A stretch of 64,000 bases of DNA from Oscillospiraceae bacterium (GTDB lineage: Bacteria; Bacillota; Clostridia; Oscillospirales; Oscillospiraceae), in the NCBI GenBank assembly GCA_015068035.1, contig SVLI01000002.1, positions 186,001 through 250,000 on the forward strand, read 5' to 3'. Positions 35,003-43,257 of the stretch are shown here, piece by piece. Under the pieces are notes generated by a model, which made no database searches, had not been told where the DNA came from, and saw only the letters and a program-made list of their open reading frames with translations. Each line of letters begins with the position of its first letter. Positions within the stretch are counted from its first letter, which is position 1. A program made the position numbers and the translations under genes.

Positions 35003-36475
35003 TCAGATCTTGTACCGGATCACATTCCAGGACTTCGGCGGAAGAACGGAAACGCCGTTTTCCGTCTTGCCCGGCGTGGGGAAGACCTTTTCTTCGTCCG
35101 CCGTGTTGATATCCGTCACATGCTCACTTGTGACCACAATGTGCTCAATAAGGGAAGCGTTTTCCAGCTCCACACGCAGCGGCAGCGCGTTTTCAAGATC
35201 ACGGTTGACGGCAAAGACAACCACTTCGCCCCGCTCGGCGTTGTACACGGCGGCTGTTTCGATATAGGGCACCCGCGCGTGCTCTCCCGCGGCATAGGTT
35301 TCGCAGTCGCACTTCACATCCAGCGCGACGCCGTGACCGTACTGCAGCGCGTGGAGATAGGGATAATAGATCGTCTGCCGCCAGACGCGCCCGCCGTTTT
35401 CCGTCATGATCGGCGCAATCACGTTCACAAGCTGGGCAAGGCAGCCGATCTTCACGCGGTCAGCGTTTTTCATCAGCGTCATGAGCAGGCAGCCAACGAC
35501 CAGCGCATCCTCCAGATTGTAAACATCCTCAAGCTGCGGCGGCGCGATGCTCCACTTGGGAATTTCCTTGTCCTGCTCGTTGGAGTGGAACCAGACGTTC
35601 CACTCGTCAAAGGAAAGCATCATCTTTCTCTCCTGGCCAAGCTCCGCCTGGATGCGGTCGCAGATCGCGGCGACCTGCTTGATGAAAGCATCCATGTCGA
35701 GCGAGCAGGCAAGGAATTTCGCGGTATCGTTATCGGGATTGCCGTAATAGCTGTGCAGGGAGAGATAATCGACCACGTCATAGCACTCGCGCAGCACCGT
35801 TTCCTCCCAAGTGCCGAAGGTAGGCATGTTCGCGTGGGAGCTGCCGCATGCCACCAGCTCGATGCTGTCGTCCGTCCACTTCATCATCTTGGCGGCTTCG
35901 CGCGCCGCGCGGGCATACTCCCGCGCGTCCTTGTGGCAGATCTGCCACTCGCCGTCCATTTCGTTGCCAAGGCACCAGAGCTTGACGCCGAAGGGCTCTT
36001 CAAAGCCGTTATTGCGGCGCATCTCAGCAAAATGCGTATCCAGCGTGCCGTTGCAGTATTCCACCAGATCGCGCGCCTCCTCCGGGCCGCGCGTGCCGAG
36101 GTTGACCGCCATCATCAGCTCCGCGCCGACCTTGCGCGTCCATTTCTGGAACTCGTCAACGCCCACCTCGTTGGTCTCGATGGTCTGCCAGGCCAGCTCC
36201 ATGCGGCGGGGACGCTTTGCCTTGTCGCCCGTGCCGTCCTCCCAGCGATAGCCGGAGACGAAGTTGCCGCCCGGATAGCGGATCACGGGCACGCCCAGCT
36301 CCCGCACCAGCGCGGCCGTGTCGCCGCGGAAACCGTCCTCATCCGCGGTGGGGTGCGTCGGCTCATAGACGCCACCGTACACCGCCCGCCCCAGATGCTC
36401 CACAAAGGAGCCGTAAAGCCGGTCGTCAATCTCCGAAATCGCTTTGTTCAGATCAATATGCAAAACATTTTCCAT
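35003..36475 (-). CDS. Alpha-L-arabinofuranosidase, GH51
   Basis: This 490-residue enzyme releases terminal arabinofuranose from arabinan, arabinoxylan or feruloyl-arabinose oligomers. The GH51 opening GSFVEHLGRAVYGGVYEP and RYPGGNFVSGY are clear. The acid/base is E172 in CLGNEMDGEW, and the nucleophile is E291 in SFDEWNVW. There is no signal peptide, so it acts inside the cell on imported oligosaccharides. It has its own promoter and converges on the esterase pair, which could act on arabinose-linked esters. Confidence 0.92.
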   Translation of the reverse strand: MENVLHIDLNKAISEIDDRLYGSFVEHLGRAVYGGVYEPTHPTADEDGFRGDTAALVRELGVPVIRYPGGNFVSGYRWEDGTGDKAKRPRRMELAWQTIETNEVGVDEFQKWTRKVGAELMMAVNLGTRGPEEARDLVEYCNGTLDTHFAEMRRNNGFEEPFGVKLWCLGNEMDGEWQICHKDAREYARAAREAAKMMKWTDDSIELVACGSSHANMPTFGTWEETVLRECYDVVDYLSLHSYYGNPDNDTAKFLACSLDMDAFIKQVAAICDRIQAELGQERKMMLSFDEWNVWFHSNEQDKEIPKWSIAPPQLEDVYNLEDALVVGCLLMTLMKNADRVKIGCLAQLVNVIAPIMTENGGRVWRQTIYYPYLHALQYGHGVALDVKCDCETYAAGEHARVPYIETAAVYNAERGEVVVFAVNRDLENALPLRVELENASLIEHIVVTSEHVTDINTADEEKVFPTPGKTENGVSVLPPKSWNVIRYKI

Positions 36476-36521
36476 CCGTTTGGTTCCGCCTTTCCCTGTT
36501 TCTCTTTATGCTGATGCCGAT

Positions 36522-36549
36522 ATTATATCGAATGCACGGAAAAATGCAA
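36522..36549 (-). promoter_or_regulatory. Promoter of the arabinofuranosidase gene
   Basis: -35 TTGCAT (36544-36549), 16-base spacer, consensus -10 TATAAT (36522-36527). Confidence 0.65.
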
Positions 36550-36582
36550 TGGATATGCTGCTTTTTGCGCCGGAAGTCGCGG

Positions 36583-37611
36583 CTATTGCGCTTCTCCGGC
36601 GCTTGCCCAGTCAACGTAGCCGAGGATGAACGCATCCTCCTGCGCAAACCAACGGACGCTTACCTTGCCGTAGCAGTTTCCCTCGATCGTATAGACGAGC
36701 TTCTTCCCGGCGTTTACCGGGTCGTCGTTGACACAGAGCACCGCGCCGACATGATCCGCCGCGCCGTCACCCTCCCAGTCAAAGAAGATCAGATCGCCGG
36801 GATCCGGCAGTCTGTCCCCGGAAGCATACCAGCGCCCCTCGTCCTCAAAATGGCGCTTTCCGGCTTCGACGCCGGCAAAAGCATAGGCGGAGGCATCCAC
36901 CTGCGCCATACCCCAGGAGACAAAGCAGGCGCACCAGGGCGTCGCCGCACCCCAGCCCTCGGGAAAGCTGCCGCCGCAATACCATTGGGAAAAATACATA
37001 TCGCTGCCGAGAATTTTGCCTTTGCTGCCGTACTGCCCGGCGAGTGCGCAGAGGAAGTCCACGCGCTTTTCCGCCGCCGGAACGGTCTCCGGCAGCTCGG
37101 GCTGCGTCGGAAGCAGCTGCTCCGCTTCCGGCGCGGAAACCGCCGTGCCCTCGCCGAGCGTCTCCCTGACCTGTGTACGGCAAAAGACTGAGCTTGTCAA
37201 AACACGTTCCTCCGTGTGAATGCGCAGCGTGAGCAGATCGCCCTCCATGCCGACGGAGGCAGCGCGCACGCCGGAAAGGAGCACGGCGTCCGGATTCGTG
37301 CCGTCGCCCGTCCGCAACTCCTGCGCAGAGGCAACATAGGTGAGCAGCGGCGAGAAAGCACCCTGCGCTTCCGTGCCGACGCTCCAGCCGGTATAGCTCT
37401 GCTCAATCCGGTTGATCTTTCCGCTGCTGCACAGGTCTTCGACCGTCCGCACCAGAATTCGGGCATTTTGCTGCTCCTGCGAAGTGTTCACCGCTGCGTT
37501 TTCAACCCGCACGCCCGTGAAAAGCAGCGTCATGGCCGCTGCCGTAACAATCGCGCAGCAGAGAATAACGACCAGAAGCTCCACCAGCGTGAAGCCTTCC
37601 TTTCTTTTCAC
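36583..37611 (-). CDS. Pseudopilin fused to a CHAP peptidoglycan amidase domain
   Basis: The frame starts at GTG 37611 (GAGGAGGTG six bases upstream) and gives 342 residues. It opens with a class III-like prepilin leader MKRKEG, cleavage before F7, E11 at +5 and a hydrophobic helix (FTLVELLVVILC). Residues 30-150 look like a pseudopilin head. After a proline/glutamate-rich linker (158-180) comes a CHAP domain, with C227 in PWCACFVSW, H287 in DHVGAV and the TIEGN motif at 308-312. CHAP domains cut peptidoglycan peptides. It is the last gene of the pilus operon, and probably opens the wall for the fibre. I know of no such fusion as a standard component. Confidence 0.8.
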   Translation of the reverse strand: MKRKEGFTLVELLVVILCCAIVTAAAMTLLFTGVRVENAAVNTSQEQQNARILVRTVEDLCSSGKINRIEQSYTGWSVGTEAQGAFSPLLTYVASAQELRTGDGTNPDAVLLSGVRAASVGMEGDLLTLRIHTEERVLTSSVFCRTQVRETLGEGTAVSAPEAEQLLPTQPELPETVPAAEKRVDFLCALAGQYGSKGKILGSDMYFSQWYCGGSFPEGWGAATPWCACFVSWGMAQVDASAYAFAGVEAGKRHFEDEGRWYASGDRLPDPGDLIFFDWEGDGAADHVGAVLCVNDDPVNAGKKLVYTIEGNCYGKVSVRWFAQEDAFILGYVDWASAGEAQ

Positions 37612-37703
37612 AGTGAACACCTCCTCAAGCGATTTACTCATAAAACGTCGCGCGCCGCCGTGCAAGCCGGGCATGGGGCATTCCGCCGCGGGCGCGCTTC
37701 CCG

Positions 37704-38153
37704 TCACACGGCCTCCATCGCACGGACTTCGTAGGCATCATATCGTACAAACACGATCTGTCCGTCGCGCGCAGAAAAGACAAGCTCCGCCGTGATCTGC
37801 ATCTCTCCGCTCGTTGCGGTGAGAGGGATTTGATATTCGCTCCCGCTTGCGATTACGGTTCCGACTTCCAGCGCGCCGTCCGGATAGCTGCTGCGCGCAT
37901 ATTCCCGCGCGATACTCCCGATCTCTTCCGACGCATCCGCAGCGCCGATGGGCAGCGTCAAGCCGTCCAGATGCGTCCGCATCCGCTCAATCATCCCAAC
38001 CGCCTCATACTTTTCGCGCGTGCGCGCCTCCGCCGCGCGCTGCGCCGTGATATTCCGCACGGCAACCGTGCCCGCCGCTGCCGCCAGCGCTGCCAGCAAG
38101 ACAACCACGATGAGCACATAAATCAGAACGTAACCGTCATCCCGCCGCTTCAT
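37704..38153 (-). CDS. PilX/GspK-like minor pseudopilin
   Basis: A 149-residue protein with a short basic leader ending in DG, followed by YVLIYVLIVVVLLAALAA, a pilin-like helix lacking the usual Glu at +5. Absence of that glutamate is typical of GspK/PilX tip pseudopilins, which cap the fibre. Its globular part has no recognisable catalytic motif. It overlaps the preceding pseudopilin by 4 bases and sits 92 bases before the CHAP fusion, within one operon. Confidence 0.65.
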   Translation of the reverse strand: MKRRDDGYVLIYVLIVVVLLAALAAAAGTVAVRNITAQRAAEARTREKYEAVGMIERMRTHLDGLTLPIGAADASEEIGSIAREYARSSYPDGALEVGTVIASGSEYQIPLTATSGEMQITAELVFSARDGQIVFVRYDAYEVRAMEAV

Positions 38154-38578
38154 GGCGTGACCTCCACATAAACGGCGTGCACAAAGGTGTCGATCGCGGC
38201 GCTGCCGTAACGCACGCTGACACGGCAGGCCTCTCCAAGGCGCAGGTCCGAAACGGAGATTTGCAGCGAATCGTTCATCTCATGCCCCAGCGCGCGCAGT
38301 TCGGCGGCGGCATCGGCCGTGACAGCACTGCTCGGGTCGCGAAATGTGATCACGCCATCACTTTCCCGATATTCTGCCGTCACCCCTGCTGACAGCAGCA
38401 CCTCGGCCGCCGCAGATGCAAGGAGCCAGTCCTGCATATCCTGCGCTGCCTTTTGATTCACCCGATGCGCCGTGACAAGGTTCATACACACCGGCACGGT
38501 GACAAGCCCGAGAATCAAAATGGCGACCACGACCTCAATAAGCGAAAAGCCCTGTTTCCCATCTTTGCGCCATCTCAT
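38150..38578 (-). CDS. Type II secretion/type IV pilus minor pseudopilin
   Basis: Its 142 residues start with the leader MRWRKDGKQG, then FSLIEVVVAILILGLV, a clear prepilin peptidase site with Glu at +5. The rest is a small globular head with no recognised motif. The start is ATG 38578 (AGGAGG upstream, ATGA overlap with the PilO-like stop); the longer frame to 38707 lies inside the PilO-like gene and is rejected. It is probably a GspI/PilV-like assembly subunit. Confidence 0.75.
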   Translation of the reverse strand: MRWRKDGKQGFSLIEVVVAILILGLVTVPVCMNLVTAHRVNQKAAQDMQDWLLASAAAEVLLSAGVTAEYRESDGVITFRDPSSAVTADAAAELRALGHEMNDSLQISVSDLRLGEACRVSVRYGSAAIDTFVHAVYVEVTP

Positions 38579-39237
38579 GATGCCTCCTCCTGCCCGGAGA
38601 TGTTCCCCGCGTCCGTATCCGGCGCAAAGATGTTCTCCTTGCCCGTATCGGGCGCGGAGATCTCCGGCGCACTGTATTCCAATAGCTCCGACTGCATCAG
38701 ATAGCATAAAAGCGTCAAGCTGCCGGAAACGGTGTTTTTCTCCGCGTTATACTGCATTGTGCAATAGCGGATCGAGGTCACGCGGGAGTCGGCGGCCAGG
38801 TATTCGATCATATCCTTGAAGCCTTGATAATCCGTTTCATAATTGACCGTAAGCGTCAGGCCGCAAAGGCTTGAAGCGTCACTAAACGAGCGCAGCGGCG
38901 CCACCTCGCCGAAAGAAAACTCAATCTCCGTTCCGAAAAGCTCCTCCAGATAGAGTACATACAAAATCTGATCCTCTTCCCGGAGTTCCTTGGGAAAATG
39001 TGCATAGAGTGCGCGGCGGCTCTCTTCAATCTCCGCCTCGGCCTGCGGAAGCTTTTCCTGCACGTCGGCATAGCGCCGGTTTTCTTCAATCGTGCGCTCC
39101 TGCAAGGTGATAAGCGCGCTCATTTTCTGCACTTCCTGCTGAAATTTCGTCTTTTCCGCATGATAGACACCAAAGCGGAGCACAAAGGCAGCGAGCAGCA
39201 GCAAAACCGCCAGCGCAACTTTCCAATATCTTCTCAT
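38575..39237 (-). CDS. PilO-like inner-membrane alignment protein
   Basis: The protein (220 residues) has an N-terminal membrane anchor (VALAVLLLLAAFVLRFGVY), a coiled coil (about 30-75) and a ferredoxin-like domain that includes LTLTVNYETDYQGFKDMIEYL, as in PilO. PilO pairs with PilN to connect the cytoplasmic motor to the fibre base. The extreme C-terminus is rich in SAPE/APDT repeats and disordered. It overlaps the PilM-PilN gene by 4 bases at one end and the next pseudopilin by 4 at the other. Confidence 0.75.
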   Translation of the reverse strand: MRRYWKVALAVLLLLAAFVLRFGVYHAEKTKFQQEVQKMSALITLQERTIEENRRYADVQEKLPQAEAEIEESRRALYAHFPKELREEDQILYVLYLEELFGTEIEFSFGEVAPLRSFSDASSLCGLTLTVNYETDYQGFKDMIEYLAADSRVTSIRYCTMQYNAEKNTVSGSLTLLCYLMQSELLEYSAPEISAPDTGKENIFAPDTDAGNISGQEEAS

Positions 39238-41873
39238 TGCTCTGCCTCCAGCTTCTCCGGCATCGCAGCGCGGTCAAGGTCGCGGCGCGTCAACTCGGCA
39301 TCCATAAGGCTCTGCTTATAGCCGAGCGCCACGGCAAAGAAGATGCGCATGTCGGGGCTTGTCTCCTGCGCCGCCGGACTCTGCGTGCCTGTTCCGGCAG
39401 GCTTGCCGCCCGTTACAAGCTGCTGCAAAAGATCGCGGATCTCGCTGTCCGACGGGGCTTGCCCACCGGATTCGATCAGATCTTCCAGCCAATCTTTGAA
39501 TTCCTCGTCGGGATCCTCGTTTTCCAGTTCTTCCTGCAGAAAATCCCGAATAGCCGCCATCGCGGCCTCCCGAATGCTGCTGCGAAGCCGCGTTGCCGTT
39601 TCTTCGTCCACCGTTTCGGCAAACTCGCCGGAGATGAGATCGGCAAGCAACCTGTCCTCTTTGAAAACAGGCGCAAAGCTCCCGTCGGCAAGGCCCATTT
39701 CCCGAGCGAGATAATATTCATATCGCGAGGAAAGGGAGGCATGGCTTTGCGCAAGCGTTTCAACCGCGCCAAGCCGCCTTTCGGAAAGCGTCCGGACGGG
39801 CACGCCGTCCGCGTCAAAGTTAAGTTCCCCGTTTTCATCCCGCTCCGGCTCCGTCGTCAGAAGCCGGACAAACTCCGCTGCGGCCGAGCGCGCCTTCTCC
39901 GGGTCGCTGCCCGTAAACGCAAGGAAGAGCGGCTCATTTTCGATCAGCTCCGTATAGAGATCGGCCGGCAGGATCGCCTCGCCGCCCATCCATTTGTAAT
40001 CCTCCAGCAGCAGCTGGCAGAAGCGGTACAGCGCGATCTCGTCCTCCTGCAGCGCAGCCGTCAAAGCGCTCTGTCGCTGCGCGGGCGATGCGCCCGCGAG
40101 GGATTCTTCGATTTCCGGAATCACGGTGTAGGCGTCCCGAATTTCATTTTGCACCCCGGCGGGCAGGCTGCTGAAAATCTTCAGAATTTCTGCTTCTGTG
40201 ATTGCGCCTCCGTCAAGCACAGCCTGCACCAAAGCTTTATGGCTCACCCCACCGTCCTCTTTCTGCGCCTGCAGATAAATTTCAAGCAGTGCGTCTGCCT
40301 CAGCGCTGCCTTTTATGGGCGGCGCCTCGTATCTCGCGTCCAACTCCGTCTGCGTCACCAAAGACGGCAGCATGGAGGGTCCCGTCGCTTCCGTCGGGCC
40401 AACAGACAGATCGGAAACTTCGATCAGCTCAGCATATTCCAGATTTCGCAGCGCCGCGATGAGATAAGCGGCCTCCGCCTTGTTCGCGCAGGCGAACTGC
40501 ACGCCCATGCCTTCCTCCGCGATGCCAAGCGTGACAACCTCAGTGCCGCTCGGCATGACGTGCTCCAACTCATCGAGCATCTGCACGAGATTGTCGTTAT
40601 AGGTGTGCAGCGCAGCAAGGAGATTTTGCCGATCCAGCGCATAGGCGTCATACAGCGCGGAATAATTCTGATACGCCTGCGCGTTACCCAGGCTCTCCGC
40701 TGCCTGCAGCGTGAGCGTGCGCTGCTGCGTTTCCAATTTCCGGAGCTCACCGGAATAAACGCTTCTGGCTGCGGAAACGGACACCAGCGCCGCTGCCAGA
40801 AGCGCAGCGGCGGCAAGCAGGAGCAGATATTGCCACACCTGCGAAACAACCCGGCGGCCCCTGACCCCCGCGCGGTCAAGCACAGGGTTGCCGAAATCAA
40901 TGCACATTTTGGCCGCGCCAAAGCACATGCACCAGCGGGAATCGACCGCACCGCGCCACACATGCATATCTGCAGAAAAGGCCTCGGCCAGGCGGGTAAG
41001 ATATTCCCCGTCATCGGCAGCAGCGCCGCAGACCACGTAAGAAAATGCGCGGATGCGATTGTCATTGAGACTGCGGAAATATTCCTGCACCATCTGCGCC
41101 TCGCGCAGCTCGTCCCCATCCTTCCCGCGCAGAAGCACGCGCTGCAACGCGACCTGTCCGCCCTGCACGAAAGTCATCACAAGGTGCTCCTCTTCGCCGG
41201 AGAGGTAAACGGTGGTATCCGCATCGGGAAAAGCGCGAACCTGCACATTCTCCGCAAGGTGCGCGCCGGCCCGGACGGGCTTACGCGCGGAATGCGTGCT
41301 TTTTCGGCTCCGCGCGGCGTCGGCATAGCCGCTTCCTGCGGCAGCCGCCACGCTGCACGCGCAAAAATCCAGCCCCGCCACGGACAGCGAGCAGGCATTG
41401 GCCAGCGTATAGTAGGGCGCAATGAGTGAATTCGGCACCGCCCACATCTGCACAGCGAGCCGCGGAGCGCCCTGCGCGTCCGTCCTCTCGCCGATGCGTG
41501 TCCAGACAAGATTGTACTCCGGCGATTTCACCGGAAAATAAAGATCCATATTCGCACGGAGCATCTTTTCCAACGCACGCTCGTTCATTGGCGGCACCAG
41601 CGCCGTTTCCGAAACGATCCGCGTGGTCTGGATCGTGAATACCACCCTGCGTATTCTCCTGTAATCCGGATCCGCCAGCACAGTCGCCAGCAGCTCCCGC
41701 AGCGGCTCCGGTTTGAGGATATAACCGTCCTCCACCGCGCCCTGCGGCGTCGGCACGCTCTTGCGGGACCGAAGTTGCAGCCCCGCCGCGCCCGGCACCG
41801 TCTGCGCAAGGCGGATATTGTCACGATCTATTTGTACGACAAGTGCACGTCCTGTCAGCTTTTGTTTGCTCAT
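39234..41873 (-). CDS. PilM-PilN fusion with a long acidic C-terminal extension
   Basis: This is an 879-residue protein. Residues 1-340 are an actin-like PilM domain, with IDFGNP at the end; residues 346-366 form one transmembrane helix; about 367-495 match PilN (coiled coil, then PSGTEVVTLGI). Residues 500-879 are an acidic, helical extension I cannot assign. PilM and PilN are normally separate proteins of about 350 and 190 residues, so this fusion joins cytoplasmic ring and membrane partner. The start is ATG 41873, preceded by AAGGAG. It overlaps pilO by 4 bases. Confidence 0.8.
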   Translation of the reverse strand: MSKQKLTGRALVVQIDRDNIRLAQTVPGAAGLQLRSRKSVPTPQGAVEDGYILKPEPLRELLATVLADPDYRRIRRVVFTIQTTRIVSETALVPPMNERALEKMLRANMDLYFPVKSPEYNLVWTRIGERTDAQGAPRLAVQMWAVPNSLIAPYYTLANACSLSVAGLDFCACSVAAAAGSGYADAARSRKSTHSARKPVRAGAHLAENVQVRAFPDADTTVYLSGEEEHLVMTFVQGGQVALQRVLLRGKDGDELREAQMVQEYFRSLNDNRIRAFSYVVCGAAADDGEYLTRLAEAFSADMHVWRGAVDSRWCMCFGAAKMCIDFGNPVLDRAGVRGRRVVSQVWQYLLLLAAAALLAAALVSVSAARSVYSGELRKLETQQRTLTLQAAESLGNAQAYQNYSALYDAYALDRQNLLAALHTYNDNLVQMLDELEHVMPSGTEVVTLGIAEEGMGVQFACANKAEAAYLIAALRNLEYAELIEVSDLSVGPTEATGPSMLPSLVTQTELDARYEAPPIKGSAEADALLEIYLQAQKEDGGVSHKALVQAVLDGGAITEAEILKIFSSLPAGVQNEIRDAYTVIPEIEESLAGASPAQRQSALTAALQEDEIALYRFCQLLLEDYKWMGGEAILPADLYTELIENEPLFLAFTGSDPEKARSAAAEFVRLLTTEPERDENGELNFDADGVPVRTLSERRLGAVETLAQSHASLSSRYEYYLAREMGLADGSFAPVFKEDRLLADLISGEFAETVDEETATRLRSSIREAAMAAIRDFLQEELENEDPDEEFKDWLEDLIESGGQAPSDSEIRDLLQQLVTGGKPAGTGTQSPAAQETSPDMRIFFAVALGYKQSLMDAELTRRDLDRAAMPEKLEAEQ

Positions 41874-41967
41874 GGTTTCGCTCCTTACCGTGGGTTTACA
41901 TTCCTTTTCCGTCATCCGGCGGACAAGAGAATTTGATATGCCCGGATGATCCCACCGCCAACGGCGG

Positions 41968-42720
41968 TCACATAAAGAGGGAGAGATATGCCGTTATGAT
42001 ATGCGCTCCAAAAAGCGCCGAAATCCAGATGCCCGCAGCAAGATAAGGCCCGAAAGCGAGCTTTCTTCCCGCGCCGAAGCGCATGCGGATCAAATGGATG
42101 ATGCAGCCAAGCAGGCTGCCCAAAAGCGTGGCCAGCAAGGTACGCGGCCAGCCGAGCAACAAACCTGCCGAGGCCATCAGTTTCACGTCACCAAGGCCAA
42201 GCCCACGCCCTGCGGTCACCAGCCAGAGCAGCAGAAAGACAAGGCTGACGCTGCACATGCCGATCACATAGAGTTTCCAGTTTTGCAGATCCGTAAAGAG
42301 CCGGACAAGCCCCAGCACGAAGATCGCGATGTTCAGCCCCTCCGGGATCTCGAAGCTTCTCCAGTCAATCAAGGCCAGCACCACAAGAATGGAAAACAGC
42401 GCGCAGTACAGCCCCGTAGAGAGCAGATCTCCGCGCAGGAGCAGCGCCGTGATCAGCCACGCCGCGCCGTTGAGCCCCTCGACAAGCGGATACTGCGCGG
42501 ACAAAGGCGCTTTGCACGCGCGGCATTTGCCGCGCTGCAGCAAATAGCTCAGAATCGGGATCAGCTCATACCATTTCAGCCGATGCCCGCAGCGCATACA
42601 GTGCGACGGCGTGCTCACAAATTCCTCGCCCCGGGGCACGCGGAAAATCAGCACATTGAGGAAGCTGCCCACGCAAAGCCCCAAAAGCGTCAGCAGGATA
42701 TACGGTAAAACCCGGAACAT
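41968..42720 (-). CDS. Prepilin peptidase (A24 family)
   Basis: A 250-residue membrane protease and methylase that removes prepilin leaders and methylates the new N-terminus. The N-terminal zinc-type pair (CMRCGHRL, KCRACKAP) lies after the first helix. One catalytic aspartate is in LALIDWRSFEIP and the other in GLGLGDVKLMA. It lies 83 bases after the major pilin, with a terminator-like hairpin in between. Its targets are the pilins at 36583-38578 and 42804. Confidence 0.92.
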   Translation of the reverse strand: MFRVLPYILLTLLGLCVGSFLNVLIFRVPRGEEFVSTPSHCMRCGHRLKWYELIPILSYLLQRGKCRACKAPLSAQYPLVEGLNGAAWLITALLLRGDLLSTGLYCALFSILVVLALIDWRSFEIPEGLNIAIFVLGLVRLFTDLQNWKLYVIGMCSVSLVFLLLWLVTAGRGLGLGDVKLMASAGLLLGWPRTLLATLLGSLLGCIIHLIRMRFGAGRKLAFGPYLAAGIWISALFGAHIITAYLSLFM

Positions 42721-42747
42721 TGTGCCTATCCTTTCTTAAGAAAACAC

Positions 42748-42782
42748 CCCTTCCCCCGGCTTTCGGAAGGCCGGAGGAAGGG
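42748..42782 (-). terminator. Partial terminator after the major pilin gene
   Basis: A 13-bp stem (CCCTTCC...GGAAGGG with one T-G pair) followed by GTGTTTTCTT, inside the operon. It probably lowers transcription of downstream genes relative to the pilin. Confidence 0.55.
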
Positions 42783-42803
42783 ATGGAATTTAAGCCTGCA
42801 GAT

Positions 42804-43163
42804 TTACTTGGCAAGCGTCCACGCGCCATCTTCCATGGTCGCGGTCGTCCAGTCGGCAGTGAATTCAATATCATCACCAACGAGCTGTTCAAACAGCGGA
42901 TCTGTAACCGCTGCACCGTTGACCGTGACCGAATATGGATCTCTGGTCACCACGATCGTTTCAACCGTCTCTTCATTTCCCGCCGCGACGGCAGCCGCTG
43001 CAGTGGCAATGGAGGCAAGAACCTGATAATCGGCAGCCTCATTCGCCTTTTTAATGTAGCCGGTGTAGGTCGGGATTGCGACAGCGGCAAGGATTGCAAG
43101 AATCACAATCACCACAATCAACTCAACGAGCGTAAAACCTGCGCGCTTGCTTCTCTTCTTCAT
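42804..43163 (-). CDS. Major type IV pilin-like protein
   Basis: A 119-residue pilin. After the leader MKKRSKRAG comes FTLVELIVVIVILAILAAVA with Glu at +5, the most consensus-like prepilin helix in the operon. The head is short and rich in Ala, Val and Thr, with no cysteines, so a disulfide-closed D-loop is absent. It is probably the main fibre subunit, as it lies directly after pilB-pilC and before an attenuating hairpin. The start is ATG 43163; the 15-residue upstream extension is hydrophilic and not leader-like. Confidence 0.85.
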   Translation of the reverse strand: MKKRSKRAGFTLVELIVVIVILAILAAVAIPTYTGYIKKANEAADYQVLASIATAAAAVAAGNEETVETIVVTRDPYSVTVNGAAVTDPLFEQLVGDDIEFTADWTTATMEDGAWTLAK

Positions 43164-43257
43164 TGGACGTATACCTTTCCTCTCTTCTTCTTTTTTCTCT
43201 ATCTGCATCCACGTCCGACGTCATCATGCCGCAGGCGCGGAAACAGACAAACACATT

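Noticed and set aside
39237..41429. A 730-codon frame opposite the PilM-PilN gene
   Set aside because: It has arginine-rich, low-complexity sequence and no ribosome site; the sense frame has clear PilM and PilN features.
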